Notes: generated by a model not told the origin, from the letters alone. A stretch of 64,000 bases of DNA from an uncultured Bacteroidota bacterium (GCA_937873155.1 CALMVZ010000013.1:248001-312000); one strand, 5' to 3'; positions 36,210-45,002 are shown, numbered from the stretch's first letter. Program-made: numbers and translations.

Positions 36210-36217
36210 TTACCGAA
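36210..36217 (+). promoter_or_regulatory. TTACCGAA site upstream of receiver gene
   Basis: An exact 8-mer on the coding strand, 79-87 bp upstream of the start codon at 36297 and 50 bp upstream of the TAACTTTG box. It is part of the recurring motif described in the findings. Confidence 0.45.
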
Positions 36218-36267
36218 GTTAAGTATGCTGTTAGCGAAAAATTAAAAATGCCCTCTCAAACCAAAAC

Positions 36268-36275
36268 TAACTTTG
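36268..36275 (+). promoter_or_regulatory. Candidate -7 box TAACTTTG
   Basis: It matches TAnnTTTG, 21 bp upstream of the start codon at 36297. There is no clear -33 TTG. Confidence 0.5.
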
Positions 36276-36296
36276 TTATAATAACGGATTTACATT

Positions 36297-36683
36297 ATGA
36301 ATATTTTAATTATAGAAGACGATAAGCTTACATCATTCTCTCTGAAGCATGTGATGGAAAGTTGGGGACACAATGTTGATGTGAGTGAGAATGCAGAAGA
36401 GGGAATGAACATGATCAACGAGGGAAAGTTTGACATTGTATTTTGTGATATCATGATGCCGGGTATCTCCGGACTGTCGTTGTTATCGATCTTGCGCACT
36501 GTTCACCTTGTAAAAACGCCTGTTATTGCAATGTCGGTTTTGAATGATCAATCACTTAAAGACGCAGCTTTCCAGGCGGGAGCAAATGATTTTTTACATA
36601 AACCGTTCAGTACTGACAGCCTGGAAGAAAAATTGAAAAAGTTTGAGCACGGCCTCCCTACCGAAAGCGGAAATAAAAAGTAA
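36297..36683 (+). CDS. Single-domain response regulator
   Basis: A 128-residue REC-only protein: acidic residues IIEDDK (about 5-10), phospho-acceptor Asp51 in VFCDIMMPGISG, a Ser at the usual Thr switch position (VIAMSVLND) and Lys in FLHKPF. It is divergent from the receiver-Hpt pair, so this locus holds two receivers and one Hpt, enough for a phosphorelay chain if a hybrid kinase elsewhere feeds it. A TTACCGAA site and a -7 box lie upstream. Confidence 0.92.
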   Translation: MNILIIEDDKLTSFSLKHVMESWGHNVDVSENAEEGMNMINEGKFDIVFCDIMMPGISGLSLLSILRTVHLVKTPVIAMSVLNDQSLKDAAFQAGANDFLHKPFSTDSLEEKLKKFEHGLPTESGNKK

Positions 36684-36721
36684 ACCAGCACATTCCTTTT
36701 TTGGCTACAGATTTTACGGTG

Positions 36722-36729
36722 TTACCGAA
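36722..36729 (+). promoter_or_regulatory. TTACCGAA site upstream of PD40/OmpA gene
   Basis: An exact 8-mer on the coding strand, 61-68 bp upstream of the start codon at 36790 and 28 bp before a TAGATTTG box. It forms an imperfect palindrome with the preceding ttttacggt. Confidence 0.45.
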
Positions 36730-36757
36730 AAGTGAAAATGTTGTATAAATGTTAATC

Positions 36758-36765
36758 TAGATTTG
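36758..36765 (+). promoter_or_regulatory. Candidate -7 box TAGATTTG
   Basis: It matches TAnnTTTG, 24 bp before the ATG at 36790. A TTG at 36741-36743 is a possible but short-spaced -33 element. Confidence 0.5.
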
Positions 36766-36789
36766 AATAATAGTAGTTTGGTTGATCCC

Positions 36790-38661
36790 ATGAAAAACGG
36801 CATTGCATTTTTATTTTCTGTACTAAGTTTAATTGTTCCCGGCCAGGTTTCGATGCTGGACAAAGATGATGCCCAAAAACTTTTTGAAAAGAAACGGTAC
36901 GCAGCGGTTTGGAAATATTACCGTGATATTACCGATAAAGATTCTTTGAATGCCGACCTTAACTACAAAATGGGCGTTTGCTACCTGAACTCAAGATCAC
37001 AGAAAGATAAAGCGATCCGTTATTTTAAAAGAGCTACCGGTGGGGACATTGGCATCAACGGATCTACACCCGCGTACAAATCGTTAGGGGATGCCTGTTA
37101 TCGGACAGGTGATTTCGATCAGGCCATTACCAATTATGAAAAGTACAAAAAGATAATTTTAAATGACAGATCACGTTCAGCTTTTGAAATAGAGGAGATC
37201 AGTTACAAAATGGAACTTTGTGCAATGGTCGCTGAACTTAAAGAATTGAAAGAGTCAGTGGATGCCTTCGCTGCTCATCAGTGTAATGGTAAAACAAAAG
37301 ACAAAAGTTCATTCCTGCCAGGTAATGTGCAGGTTCAGAAGTCCCTAGCTTCTGTAGATCTTATTAAGCCGCGCAGCACCGCAAGAATTAAAGACAGGGA
37401 CCTTTTTGAGAGCAATACATTAGTTAAACCACGTTTTGATCCTGTTGAAAGAAAAAAAGACGACGATACTACTTTAACTGAAACTACAGTTGCCGCTTCG
37501 GTCGATGGCCAAATAATTTTAATTTACAGGAATGAAAAAGGTGAGGCGAATTTCTATACTTCATTTCTGAATGGAAATCAATGGACAGTTCCGGAAAAAG
37601 TAGATAAACTGATCGATAATAAAAGCTGGGAGCCAAACGAATTTGTTTCTGCAGATGGTAATGCTATGTATTTCTCAAGTGAGCGTGAAGGAGGATTTGG
37701 CGGAAAGGATATTTATAAATGTGTGAAAATGCCGAACGGAGAGTGGAGTAAGGCAAAGAATTTGGGACCGGAGATCAATTCGAAATTCAATGAGGAAGCT
37801 GCATTTATTCATCCTGATGGCGTAACATTGCATTTTAGTTCGGATAGGAAAAGAACGAATGGTTACTTCGATAATTTCGTAGCTACTTTTTCTGATACCG
37901 GTTGGACAGTTCCTGTTCCTTCAGGATATCCTTTGCATAAGCAGGTTAAAACAAAAGAAAAAGTAAAGGAGAATGCTGCGAAGATCGCTGAGAAGGATAA
38001 TTACATGGTCACTTTCAATGGCCGGAAGAAAGTTCCGATCACACTGATCAAACGGAATATCAGGACCAACAGAGGGAACATCCCGGTTTACACAGAAGTT
38101 ATTGTATCGGATAATGAGACCGGAGAGCTTTGTGGGGTATATCATCCGGATCCGGCTACAGGAAAATTCCTGTGTATAATTCCTTCAGAAAAGAATAACA
38201 ACATTACTTACGAAGCAGATGGATATCTGTTCTATTCAGAAAATATAAATGCCTCGAAAGAAGCAAGTTTTTATGAAGTGCAGAAAGCTGTGAAATTGGT
38301 TCCGATTGAAGAGGATTCGAAGATCACATTGAATAATATCTTTTTTGAAGAAGGACAATCCAGGCTCACCGGGTCATCTGACCTGGAATTGAACCGTTTG
38401 ATGAATTTCTTTAATTCTTACCCAAAAGTAAACGTTGAACTTTCAGTTACGCTGGATAAAAAAAGTTTATACGATGAGATCAGGGTTACAGAAGAGCGGT
38501 TACGTTCTGTAAAAAAATATCTGGCCGATAGCGGCATTTCCGAAAAAAGAGCGGAAACTAAAGTTTATTTCAAACAAAAGAAGAATAAGAAAAAGAATAA
38601 AGATGAGCCGGATGAGATCTCTTTCGGAAAAGTAGAAATGAAGATTTTAAGTATAGAATAA
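36790..38661 (+). CDS. TPR-PD40 protein with OmpA-like C-terminal domain
   Basis: 623 residues from the ATG at 36790, which gives a clean signal peptide (MKNGIAFLFSVLSLIVPGQ). TPR-like helices are at about 20-130 (AVWKYYRDITDKD, YKMGVCYLNSRSQ, KSLGDACYRTGDFDQAI). PD40/WD40-like strands follow at about 230-370 (MYFSSEREGGFGGKDIY, then LHFSSDRKR). The last ~110 residues resemble an OmpA/MotB peptidoglycan-binding domain (NNIFFEEGQSRLT, ELNRLMNFFNSYPKVNVEL, RVTEERLRSVKKYL) with a degenerate ligand loop. This is the usual layout of Bacteroidota envelope proteins near PorP/SprF loci. It heads an operon with the phosphohexomutase and DUF2383 genes. Confidence 0.88.
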   Translation: MKNGIAFLFSVLSLIVPGQVSMLDKDDAQKLFEKKRYAAVWKYYRDITDKDSLNADLNYKMGVCYLNSRSQKDKAIRYFKRATGGDIGINGSTPAYKSLGDACYRTGDFDQAITNYEKYKKIILNDRSRSAFEIEEISYKMELCAMVAELKELKESVDAFAAHQCNGKTKDKSSFLPGNVQVQKSLASVDLIKPRSTARIKDRDLFESNTLVKPRFDPVERKKDDDTTLTETTVAASVDGQIILIYRNEKGEANFYTSFLNGNQWTVPEKVDKLIDNKSWEPNEFVSADGNAMYFSSEREGGFGGKDIYKCVKMPNGEWSKAKNLGPEINSKFNEEAAFIHPDGVTLHFSSDRKRTNGYFDNFVATFSDTGWTVPVPSGYPLHKQVKTKEKVKENAAKIAEKDNYMVTFNGRKKVPITLIKRNIRTNRGNIPVYTEVIVSDNETGELCGVYHPDPATGKFLCIIPSEKNNNITYEADGYLFYSENINASKEASFYEVQKAVKLVPIEEDSKITLNNIFFEEGQSRLTGSSDLELNRLMNFFNSYPKVNVELSVTLDKKSLYDEIRVTEERLRSVKKYLADSGISEKRAETKVYFKQKKNKKKNKDEPDEISFGKVEMKILSIE

Positions 38662-38700
38662 GGCTTACACAAGCTCAGTAAACAATTTAAATAAATATAT

Positions 38701-40221
38701 ATGACAACTATAAAATTTGGAACTGATGGCTGGCGGGCAATAATCGCAGATGAATATACTTTAGAGAATGTGGCACGCGTAGCTGATGCCACAGCACAAT
38801 GGTTGCTAAAAACCGGTAATGAGCCAAAAGTGGTGATCGGATACGATACACGCTTTGGTGGAAAACTTTTTGCTGAAACAACAGCAATGATCCTGTGTGA
38901 TCAGGGTATAAAGGTTTTTTTATCAAAAGGATTTGTGTCAACGCCCATGGTTTCATTAGGAACTGTCAGGCAAAAAGCTGATCTCGGAATTGTGATCACC
39001 GCAAGTCATAATCCTCCTTCGTACAATGGTTTTAAATTGAAAGGAGCATACGGAGGCCCGCTTTTGCCGGAAAAGATTGAAGAAATTGAAAAACTTATTC
39101 CTAAAAGGAATCCTTACAAATTAGGTGATCTCACTTTAAAAGAATTTACTGATAGCGGCATGTTAGAGTACATTGATCTTGAAACTATGTATTGCGAACA
39201 TATTGCATCTAATTTCGACCTGGATCTTATCCGAAGATCTCCTCTTAAATTCGGGTACGATGCGATGTTCGGGGCAGGCCAGAATGTGATCAGTCGCATA
39301 TTGCCGGATACTGCATTGCTGCATTGTGAGAATAATCCTTCATTTAACGGCCAGGCTCCTGAACCCATTCATAAGAATTTACAGGAATTTTCAACGCTTA
39401 TAAAAAGAAGCGGGATCATTGATTGTGGTTTGGCTACGGATGGGGATGCTGACAGAATAGGTCTGTATGACCATGAAGGAAATTTTGTGGATTCTAATCA
39501 CATTATGTTGCTTCTGATCAAATATCTCTGCGAAGTAAAAGGAATAGAAGGAAAAGTTGTTACGTCTTTTTCTGTAAGTCCGAAAATAGAAAGAATGTGC
39601 GAGCATTTCGGTTTAGAACACCAGGTGACAAAGATCGGGTTTAAACATATTGCGGGCATAATGGTAGCTGAAGATGTATTGATCGGGGGCGAAGAATCAG
39701 GGGGAATTGCGATCAAAGGTCACATTCCTGAGAGAGACGGGATCTGGATCGGCTTAACGATCTGGGAATATATAGCTGCCTCAGGAAAATCATTACAGGA
39801 ATTAATTAAAGATGTTTATGCAATCGTTGGTCCTTTTTCTTTCGAAAGATCGGATCTTCACTTGCAGGAGACAGTTAAAAATAAAATAATCAATAACTGT
39901 AAAAAGAATGCTTATAAGAATTTCGGGGAGTATGAGGTTGTTAAAACTGAAGATCTTGACGGATACAAATATTATTTTTCAAATGAAGAGTGGTTATTGA
40001 TCCGTGCATCAGGTACAGAACCTGTTCTCCGTAATTACGCAGAATCCGGTTCTAAAAAAAGGACATTAGCGATCTTAAAGGCTGTTGAAGAAACATTGTT
40101 ATATGATGCCCAGGGAAAACCTAAGTCAAAGAACGGTCGTATATCAAAAGAGATCAAAACCACTGCGTTGGGAATGCCTTCTGAAAATATGGATGTAACA
40201 CCGGGAGAAGTCTCAATTTGA
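38701..40221 (+). CDS. Phosphoglucomutase/phosphomannomutase family enzyme
   Basis: A 506-residue alpha-D-phosphohexomutase that interconverts hexose 1- and 6-phosphates. All four signature loops are present: the phosphoserine loop TASHNPPSYNG (Ser102), the metal loop DGDADR (247-252), the sugar loop GGEESGG (329-335) and the phosphate loop RASGTEP (435-441). Length and the FGTDGWRAIIADE N-terminus are normal. Substrate preference (glucose or mannose) cannot be read from this. It is 39 bp after the PD40/OmpA gene and 22 bp before the DUF2383 gene, and would feed nucleotide-sugar or glycogen pathways, which fits the GT and GH57 genes elsewhere in the window. Confidence 0.95.
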   Translation: MTTIKFGTDGWRAIIADEYTLENVARVADATAQWLLKTGNEPKVVIGYDTRFGGKLFAETTAMILCDQGIKVFLSKGFVSTPMVSLGTVRQKADLGIVITASHNPPSYNGFKLKGAYGGPLLPEKIEEIEKLIPKRNPYKLGDLTLKEFTDSGMLEYIDLETMYCEHIASNFDLDLIRRSPLKFGYDAMFGAGQNVISRILPDTALLHCENNPSFNGQAPEPIHKNLQEFSTLIKRSGIIDCGLATDGDADRIGLYDHEGNFVDSNHIMLLLIKYLCEVKGIEGKVVTSFSVSPKIERMCEHFGLEHQVTKIGFKHIAGIMVAEDVLIGGEESGGIAIKGHIPERDGIWIGLTIWEYIAASGKSLQELIKDVYAIVGPFSFERSDLHLQETVKNKIINNCKKNAYKNFGEYEVVKTEDLDGYKYYFSNEEWLLIRASGTEPVLRNYAESGSKKRTLAILKAVEETLLYDAQGKPKSKNGRISKEIKTTALGMPSENMDVTPGEVSI

Positions 40222-40243
40222 TCTGACATTAAGAATTTTACAA

Positions 40244-40702
40244 ATGCAAAATAGTCGTGAAAACATAGAAATGCTTAACAGGCTCGTCGAGATCAATAAT
40301 TGCAGGTTCGAAAGCTACTGCCAGGCTGCAAAGGAGGCCGATGGCCCAACGTTGAAATATTTGTTCGGACGCCTTGAAGAGAATAGCCGTACTTGTAAGG
40401 AAGAATTGAGTAATGAGATCAGGAAACTGGGAGGAATCCCAAAGGAGGGTATTTCAGCGTCAGGAAAAATATTTACAGCTTGGATGAGAGTCAAGATCGC
40501 TTTAAGTAACAAGAACAAAAGGGTGATCCTTAATTCATGTGCTTATGGTGAAGATATTAATATTAAAGCGTACGAAGATCTGCTTACTGTGTCTGATGAT
40601 CCTGCAGATGCCTACCATCACTTAATTGAAAAGCAATATTCAATGTTGAAAGCAGATCACGAACGGATACAAAACCTTGGAAAGGCTTTGTTTAAAGCTT
40701 AG
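40244..40702 (+). CDS. DUF2383/PA2169-like four-helix-bundle protein
   Basis: A 152-residue, all-helical soluble protein: LNRLVEINNCRFESYCQAAKEA, then LKYLFGRLEENSRTCKEELS, GWxR-like TAWMRVKIALSNK, NSCAYGEDINIKAYEDLL. This matches the DUF2383 (ferritin-like, PA2169) family, whose members are often stress-induced. It is the last gene of the 36790-40702 operon and is followed by a terminator. Confidence 0.88.
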   Translation: MQNSRENIEMLNRLVEINNCRFESYCQAAKEADGPTLKYLFGRLEENSRTCKEELSNEIRKLGGIPKEGISASGKIFTAWMRVKIALSNKNKRVILNSCAYGEDINIKAYEDLLTVSDDPADAYHHLIEKQYSMLKADHERIQNLGKALFKA

Positions 40703-40724
40703 CTGAATAAAATTTAGTTAGGAG

Positions 40725-40757
40725 GAGAGGAATAACGAAAGTGTTCCTCTTTTTTTT
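40725..40757 (+). terminator. Intrinsic terminator after DUF2383 gene
   Basis: Stem agaggaa / ttcctct with a loop of about 12 nt is followed by a run of nine T. It ends the phosphohexomutase operon. Confidence 0.8.
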
Positions 40758-40767
40758 TGTGCAATGA

Positions 40768-40929
40768 TCAGCGGGTCAGAAAACCATAAAGAATAGAATC
40801 AACAACAACAAGTAAGCCAATTGAAAATCCGATAACAACTAATTTGAAAAGCACCTCATTTAACGCCTGGGGTTCATTGTTGCCCGGACTAAAAAGAAAA
40901 TCAATTGCAGCGTTGAATGTTTTTTTCAT
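40768..40929 (-). CDS. Small single-helix membrane protein, unknown
   Basis: 53 residues from the Met at 40929 (an upstream ATG at 40953 would add eight). An N-terminal amphipathic part (MKKTFNAAIDFLFSPGNNEP) precedes one hydrophobic helix (LFKLVVIGFSIGLLVVVDSILYG cut by polar ends). No family recognised. It lies between the terminator of the plus-strand operon and the stem-loop repeat cluster. Confidence 0.5.
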   Translation of the reverse strand: MKKTFNAAIDFLFSPGNNEPQALNEVLFKLVVIGFSIGLLVVVDSILYGFLTR

Positions 40930-40963
40930 GACTTTATAGTTAATATTCCACATGCGCAGTTAC

Positions 40964-41136
40964 AAAAAAACCGGTCGGCCTTACGGGGCTTACCCGGTTT
41001 TTGGTTTCATTTTCCCGGTCGGCCTTACGGGGCTTGCCCGGTTTTGTTTTATTTTCTGGTCAGCCTTACGGGGCTTATCCAACTTATGTATTGATGTACT
41101 AACCGGTTAGTCTTACGGGACTTACCCGATCAATAT
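40964..41136. repeat. Four copies of a 30-bp stem-loop repeat with compensatory changes
   Basis: Copies are at 40971-41000, 41015-41044, 41056-41085 and 41103-41132. Each has an outer stem, an inner 4-bp stem and an invariant TTACGG loop. Inner stems are GGCC/GGCT (copies 1 and 2), AGCC/GGCT (copy 3) and AGTC/GACT (copy 4). Outer stems are CCGG/CCGG (copies 1 and 2), CTGG/CCAA (copy 3) and CCGG/CCGA (copy 4). Copy 1 is bounded by A and T runs, so it could also terminate transcription. The array lies downstream of the SBBP gene and upstream of a small membrane protein gene. Confidence 0.85.
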
Positions 41137-41144
41137 TTTAAATT

Positions 41145-42809
41145 CTATTTATGCACTACAATTTTTTTCGTAGCTACAGTTTTATCTTCACTTTTCACTT
41201 CTATAAAATAAACGCCATTTTCTAAAGCTGACAGATCCATTGTTGTTTTAGAAGATGTTTTGCTTGTTTTTGTATCAACGGTTTGTCCCAGACAATTGAT
41301 CACATTCAATTCATATTTAGCGGTGACCTGGTCATCAAAATCAATTGTGAAGTTTCCTGTTCCGGGGTTCGGATATACTTGAATGCTCTTTTGTTTGTTG
41401 CTTGTTAGTGTATTTATGCCAACCATTTGATTTATTTTCGTTAAGAACGCATCTGCATTTCCCCAGCCGCTTAAAGTTATGCTTCCGAAAGTACCGCCAT
41501 TCAATAAAGAGCCTGATGCATAAACATTGCCGGAAGGTTCTGCGCAAATACTCTGTCCCGATTCAAAAGTAGTTGGATCAAACGCATCCGGAGGGCCTCC
41601 TACAGAAGATGCACTAAGGAACGTTCCTGTATTACTTAAAGAAGCAAAGAATATATCCGAGCTATCTGCTGCAGTTAAATTGGTTGAACCGAAAGTTGCA
41701 GAAATTCCGAACTGGCCTGTGATGAAAAGATTACTTCCGTCACAACCAATTCCTCGCGCGCGGTCTGATAATGGCCCGCCTGCACCTTTTGCCCAGACAG
41801 GATTTCCATTCTGATCGTAGCATGCAACAAACACATCGGCATTTCCATTTGTAATTACCTGTGTTGATCCAAAGTATACTGCCGCATTGAATTCACCTGT
41901 AATGTAAATTAAACCTGCATTATCCATGGTGATCGCCCATCCTGCATCGTCCCACGGTGCACCTGCAGTTCTTACCCATACTAAATTTCCGCTAGGGTCA
42001 TATTTGGCAAGGAATACATCTAAGTATGCACTGTTTGCATTTGTTGAATAAGTAGTTGTTCCAAAAACACAGTTGTCAGAATAATATCCTACAGCATAAA
42101 TGTTTCCTGATGCATCGCAGCGCACACCTTTTACTTCATCTCTTCCGGGACCGCCGATAGTACGCACCCATTGGAAATTTCCATTCGCGTCGTATTTTAC
42201 TATAAAGCAATCTTCAGCGCCCATGGTATTTGTTGTAACACTTCCGGCCCAAGTGATCGGTTGTTTGAATTTTCCTACGCAATACACATTACCGGAATTA
42301 TCGATCGCAACACCTTCCGCTTTTTCACTTCCCCAGCCGCCTTCAGCTCTTGCCCATAATAAAGTACCGTTAAGATCATATTTGGCAACCATGAAATCAT
42401 TGTCGTTATAAGCAGTTAAAGTGATCGTTGATCCGGGAAAAGTAATAATATCTCCCATGGCACCTTCAATCTCTCCGGCAATAACAACATTACTTGATCC
42501 GTCACATGTAACAGCGTGCGCGTAATCTCCGATAACACCACCTGCAGTTCTTAGCCAGGTTAAACTTCCTGACGGAGAATATTTAGCAAGAAAGATGTCG
42601 TGGTTGCCTGCGCAATTCACAGTTTGACCACTGAATACAGCGTTCAATTCGTATTTACCAGCCATGTATACGTTACCTGCATTGTCAAGTGTAACGCCCA
42701 TTCCGTAATCATAGGTCCAAAGACCTTCAGCTTTAGCCCAGTTAAAGGTTTGAGATCTGAATTCGTTAAGCATAAAGCTTAAAAGTATTAGAGTATAGAT
42801 TCTTTTCAT
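41145..42809 (-). CDS. SBBP beta-propeller protein with T9SS type A sorting domain (second copy)
   Basis: A 554-residue paralogue of the protein at 1786-3417. A signal peptide (about 1-18, ending FRSQ) is followed by ~50-residue propeller repeats (DNAGNVYMAGKYELNAVFSG, then DIFLAKYSPSGSLTWLRTAGG, repeated about seven times) and a T9SS type A domain in the last ~75 residues (YPNPGTGNFTIDF, VINCLGQTVDT, ALENGVYFIEVKS). It should be exported by T9SS. The gene has a TTACCGAA site 88 bp upstream and is followed by the stem-loop repeat cluster. Ligand unknown. Confidence 0.9.
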   Translation of the reverse strand: MKRIYTLILLSFMLNEFRSQTFNWAKAEGLWTYDYGMGVTLDNAGNVYMAGKYELNAVFSGQTVNCAGNHDIFLAKYSPSGSLTWLRTAGGVIGDYAHAVTCDGSSNVVIAGEIEGAMGDIITFPGSTITLTAYNDNDFMVAKYDLNGTLLWARAEGGWGSEKAEGVAIDNSGNVYCVGKFKQPITWAGSVTTNTMGAEDCFIVKYDANGNFQWVRTIGGPGRDEVKGVRCDASGNIYAVGYYSDNCVFGTTTYSTNANSAYLDVFLAKYDPSGNLVWVRTAGAPWDDAGWAITMDNAGLIYITGEFNAAVYFGSTQVITNGNADVFVACYDQNGNPVWAKGAGGPLSDRARGIGCDGSNLFITGQFGISATFGSTNLTAADSSDIFFASLSNTGTFLSASSVGGPPDAFDPTTFESGQSICAEPSGNVYASGSLLNGGTFGSITLSGWGNADAFLTKINQMVGINTLTSNKQKSIQVYPNPGTGNFTIDFDDQVTAKYELNVINCLGQTVDTKTSKTSSKTTMDLSALENGVYFIEVKSEDKTVATKKIVVHK

Positions 42810-42896
42810 ATTTTTCGTTTAAATTTTGTTACTGAGCTTGTCGAACTATTAATTTATTGTAAACCTAGTAAGAGATAAAGTTGTTTTTTAGTGTTT

Positions 42897-42904
42897 TTCG
42901 GTAA
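42897..42904 (-). promoter_or_regulatory. TTACCGAA site upstream of SBBP gene
   Basis: An exact 8-mer on the coding (minus) strand, 88-95 bp upstream of the start codon at 42809. Confidence 0.45.
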
Positions 42905-42942
42905 TACGGGTTTTTAGTTAGCTAAAAAAGTATAATTATTAT

Positions 42943-44184
42943 TCAGGGAATCGGGGTGTTATTGCCCGTGTTCACCGTAATTGTTTCCTGTTGTACCAGT
43001 ACTATAGGCTGTTCAATTTCTGTTTCTTTTTCTGTTAATTTATTTTTCAGCGGGTCACCACTCTTAATAACTGCGTATTTTTCTTTTAAGGCAAGGAATG
43101 GAAGCTCCAGGTATTTATAGGATAAATAAGTCACTGCTGCTAAAGAAACATGAACAACGGCAAGAAACATAAAGTAATTCTGCCAATTGTATTTAGCGAA
43201 TAACTGGATCAGTAAAAATATGACTACAGGATTGAACATATAAATACCATAAGAAGCTTTTCCGAATTGCAATAGGATATTTGGCTTATGCATAGGGAAC
43301 ACTGCGGTTGGATTGAACAGGAAATTACCCATCCAATATGCGCAAGGAAGTACATATAAATATTTTTTCATCGTGTCAATTAAAAAGTTTCCGCTGTCAA
43401 CATAATTTACATTAAGGAATAGCAAAATAAAAGTGGAATAGATAACGAAACGGATCGGTAATGAATGATTAAAAGTTATTTTCCTGTAGTAAAATAAGTA
43501 TCCGAACAAAGCACCAAGAGCTAAAATATCAATCCGGCTTAAAGTATGCACATAATAAGACATGCCGTAATCTGCTGTAGATGCCAGGAAATAGCCACGG
43601 AAAACAATGCATGCTAAAATGATCATCAATAAAATTTGAGGTAATTTTCTTAATGGAATTAATCCTATTAACAGAGGGCAGAATAAGTAAAAGTGTTCTT
43701 CAATGCAAATAGACCATAAATGATTTGTTGCAACGGATTTCGGTCCGTTCGCTATAAGATCAAAATTTCCCAGGAATGTGAAGTGTAATGCATAGGAAGG
43801 ACTTTGTTCATTAAAGAAATATACAAGCAAAGGCGCCAGCAGGATCATGAAGAAATATAAAGGCCATATCCTGAATGCACGGCGGATGTAAAATTTCATT
43901 ACGTCTACTTTTCCATTCTTTTCGCGTTCGTTTAAAAGTAAATAAGTAAGAAGGAATCCACTGATGATAAAGAACACATCAACACCAAATGAAAAATTGT
44001 GCATGATCAATTCAAATCTGTCCATTTGTGATGGTGAAAGGGAAGATGCTAAGAAACCCGGATCGCCGAATTTCACCTGCCAGCCAAAAAAGCAATGCAG
44101 CAATACGATCATATAAGCTGCAATAAATCTTAAAATATCCAGGTTCCTGAAATATATCCGTTGTGTATCTATTGTTTCTGCCAT
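42943..44184 (-). CDS. Acyltransferase 3 (OafA/YrhL-type) membrane protein
   Basis: 413 residues from the Met at 44184 (MAETIDTQRIYFRNLDILRF), preferred over an upstream ATG at 44244 that would overlap the preceding gene. About ten transmembrane helices carry the family motifs RNLDILRFIAAYMIVLLHCFF and FSFGVDVFFIISGFLLTYLL, then a RRAFRIWPLYFF loop and NHLWSICIEEHFYLFCP. These enzymes move acyl groups onto extracellular polysaccharides or lipids. It follows the 240-residue anchored protein after 11 bp, and is back to back with the STAS-GT2 glycan locus, so modification of that polymer is a reasonable guess. Confidence 0.93.
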   Translation of the reverse strand: MAETIDTQRIYFRNLDILRFIAAYMIVLLHCFFGWQVKFGDPGFLASSLSPSQMDRFELIMHNFSFGVDVFFIISGFLLTYLLLNEREKNGKVDVMKFYIRRAFRIWPLYFFMILLAPLLVYFFNEQSPSYALHFTFLGNFDLIANGPKSVATNHLWSICIEEHFYLFCPLLIGLIPLRKLPQILLMIILACIVFRGYFLASTADYGMSYYVHTLSRIDILALGALFGYLFYYRKITFNHSLPIRFVIYSTFILLFLNVNYVDSGNFLIDTMKKYLYVLPCAYWMGNFLFNPTAVFPMHKPNILLQFGKASYGIYMFNPVVIFLLIQLFAKYNWQNYFMFLAVVHVSLAAVTYLSYKYLELPFLALKEKYAVIKSGDPLKNKLTEKETEIEQPIVLVQQETITVNTGNNTPIP

Positions 44185-44195
44185 TGTAATAGGTT

Positions 44196-44918
44196 TTATT
44201 CTGAAATTTTTTCTTTCGTGAAGCAAATAAAGTCGAAATACCATTTATGTTCAGGCGTAAATCTTTCTACATTCTCGAAGGCAATTATAACGGTATGCAA
44301 TCCGCTTTTACGGGATATATTCAATATGCCATCTCCGGCATTCGGATTATTGTCTGTAAAATCTTTTAAGGGAATAGAGACCATTTCCCATTTTCCGGTA
44401 GAGTACAATGGTATTTTATAGAACCAGCTGTCATCTTTATCCGTATCAAGTGTTCCGTTAAAGTTGTCATCTTCTTCAAGCATAAGTTTGAGAATTGTTG
44501 TGTCGGCATTTGTTTTAGGAACAAATACCCTGAAATTGAAATGATCTTTTGCTGTATTAAGTTCGACGTTTTTTCCAACACCTTTTCCCCAGCCTCCATA
44601 ATTATAAGCGCCGCCCCATTGAACCTTTACACAATTCTTAGAAGCAATTGTATTTTTGTCATTTTGCGTACTGTCAATTGAGATATGCGCATTTCCGTAA
44701 CCGAAAAAACTTGCATTCTTTAAAGATGTGGTATCGGTCAGCCCTTCAAAGTCATCAATAAGCAATGCAACCTGGTTGACCCACTTAATTGATTCATACT
44801 TTGAAATGCTTTCGCCTCTTAATTCACGCACAAGGAATTTTTTCTCAATACTGAATATAAGCGCGACAACGATCAGTAATACAGATAATGTCTTTAATGC
44901 AGGTTTGTTTTGTTCCAT
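44196..44918 (-). CDS. Membrane-anchored beta-sandwich (possible carbohydrate-binding) protein
   Basis: A 240-residue protein with one N-terminal transmembrane helix (about 7-24) and an extracytoplasmic domain with LLIDDFEGLTD, then KVQWGGAYNYGGWGKGVG, FNFRVFVPK, SIPLKDFTD and KWYFDFICF. The order of motifs (IDDFE...GGWG...ISIPLKDF...) resembles CBM11/galactose-binding-like jelly rolls. It is the first gene of a two-gene unit with the acyltransferase, so it may bind the glycan to be acylated. The fold assignment is tentative. Confidence 0.7.
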   Translation of the reverse strand: MEQNKPALKTLSVLLIVVALIFSIEKKFLVRELRGESISKYESIKWVNQVALLIDDFEGLTDTTSLKNASFFGYGNAHISIDSTQNDKNTIASKNCVKVQWGGAYNYGGWGKGVGKNVELNTAKDHFNFRVFVPKTNADTTILKLMLEEDDNFNGTLDTDKDDSWFYKIPLYSTGKWEMVSIPLKDFTDNNPNAGDGILNISRKSGLHTVIIAFENVERFTPEHKWYFDFICFTKEKISE

Positions 44919-44994
44919 TCTTTCTACGTTTTGAATAAAGACTTGTGTTAATTAATGGCAATTTATGTTTGATTTTGAAAGCGGAAGAAGCTAA

Positions 44995-45002
44995 TTCGGT
45001 AA
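44995..45002 (-). promoter_or_regulatory. TTACCGAA site upstream of the acyltransferase operon
   Basis: An exact 8-mer on the minus strand, 77-84 bp upstream of the start codon at 44918. The surrounding 13 bp (44993-45005) are identical to those at 60532-60544, upstream of the GT4/GH57 operon. Confidence 0.5.

Noticed and set aside
40964-41136. A CRISPR array
   Set aside because: The four repeats differ in sequence, the gaps are only 11-17 bp, and changes preserve a stem-loop; no cas gene is present.
42829-42845. The sequence tgagcttgtcgaac as a functional site
   Set aside because: I recall this type of sequence as a frequent dispersed repeat in bacterial genomes; a single copy here gives nothing to test.
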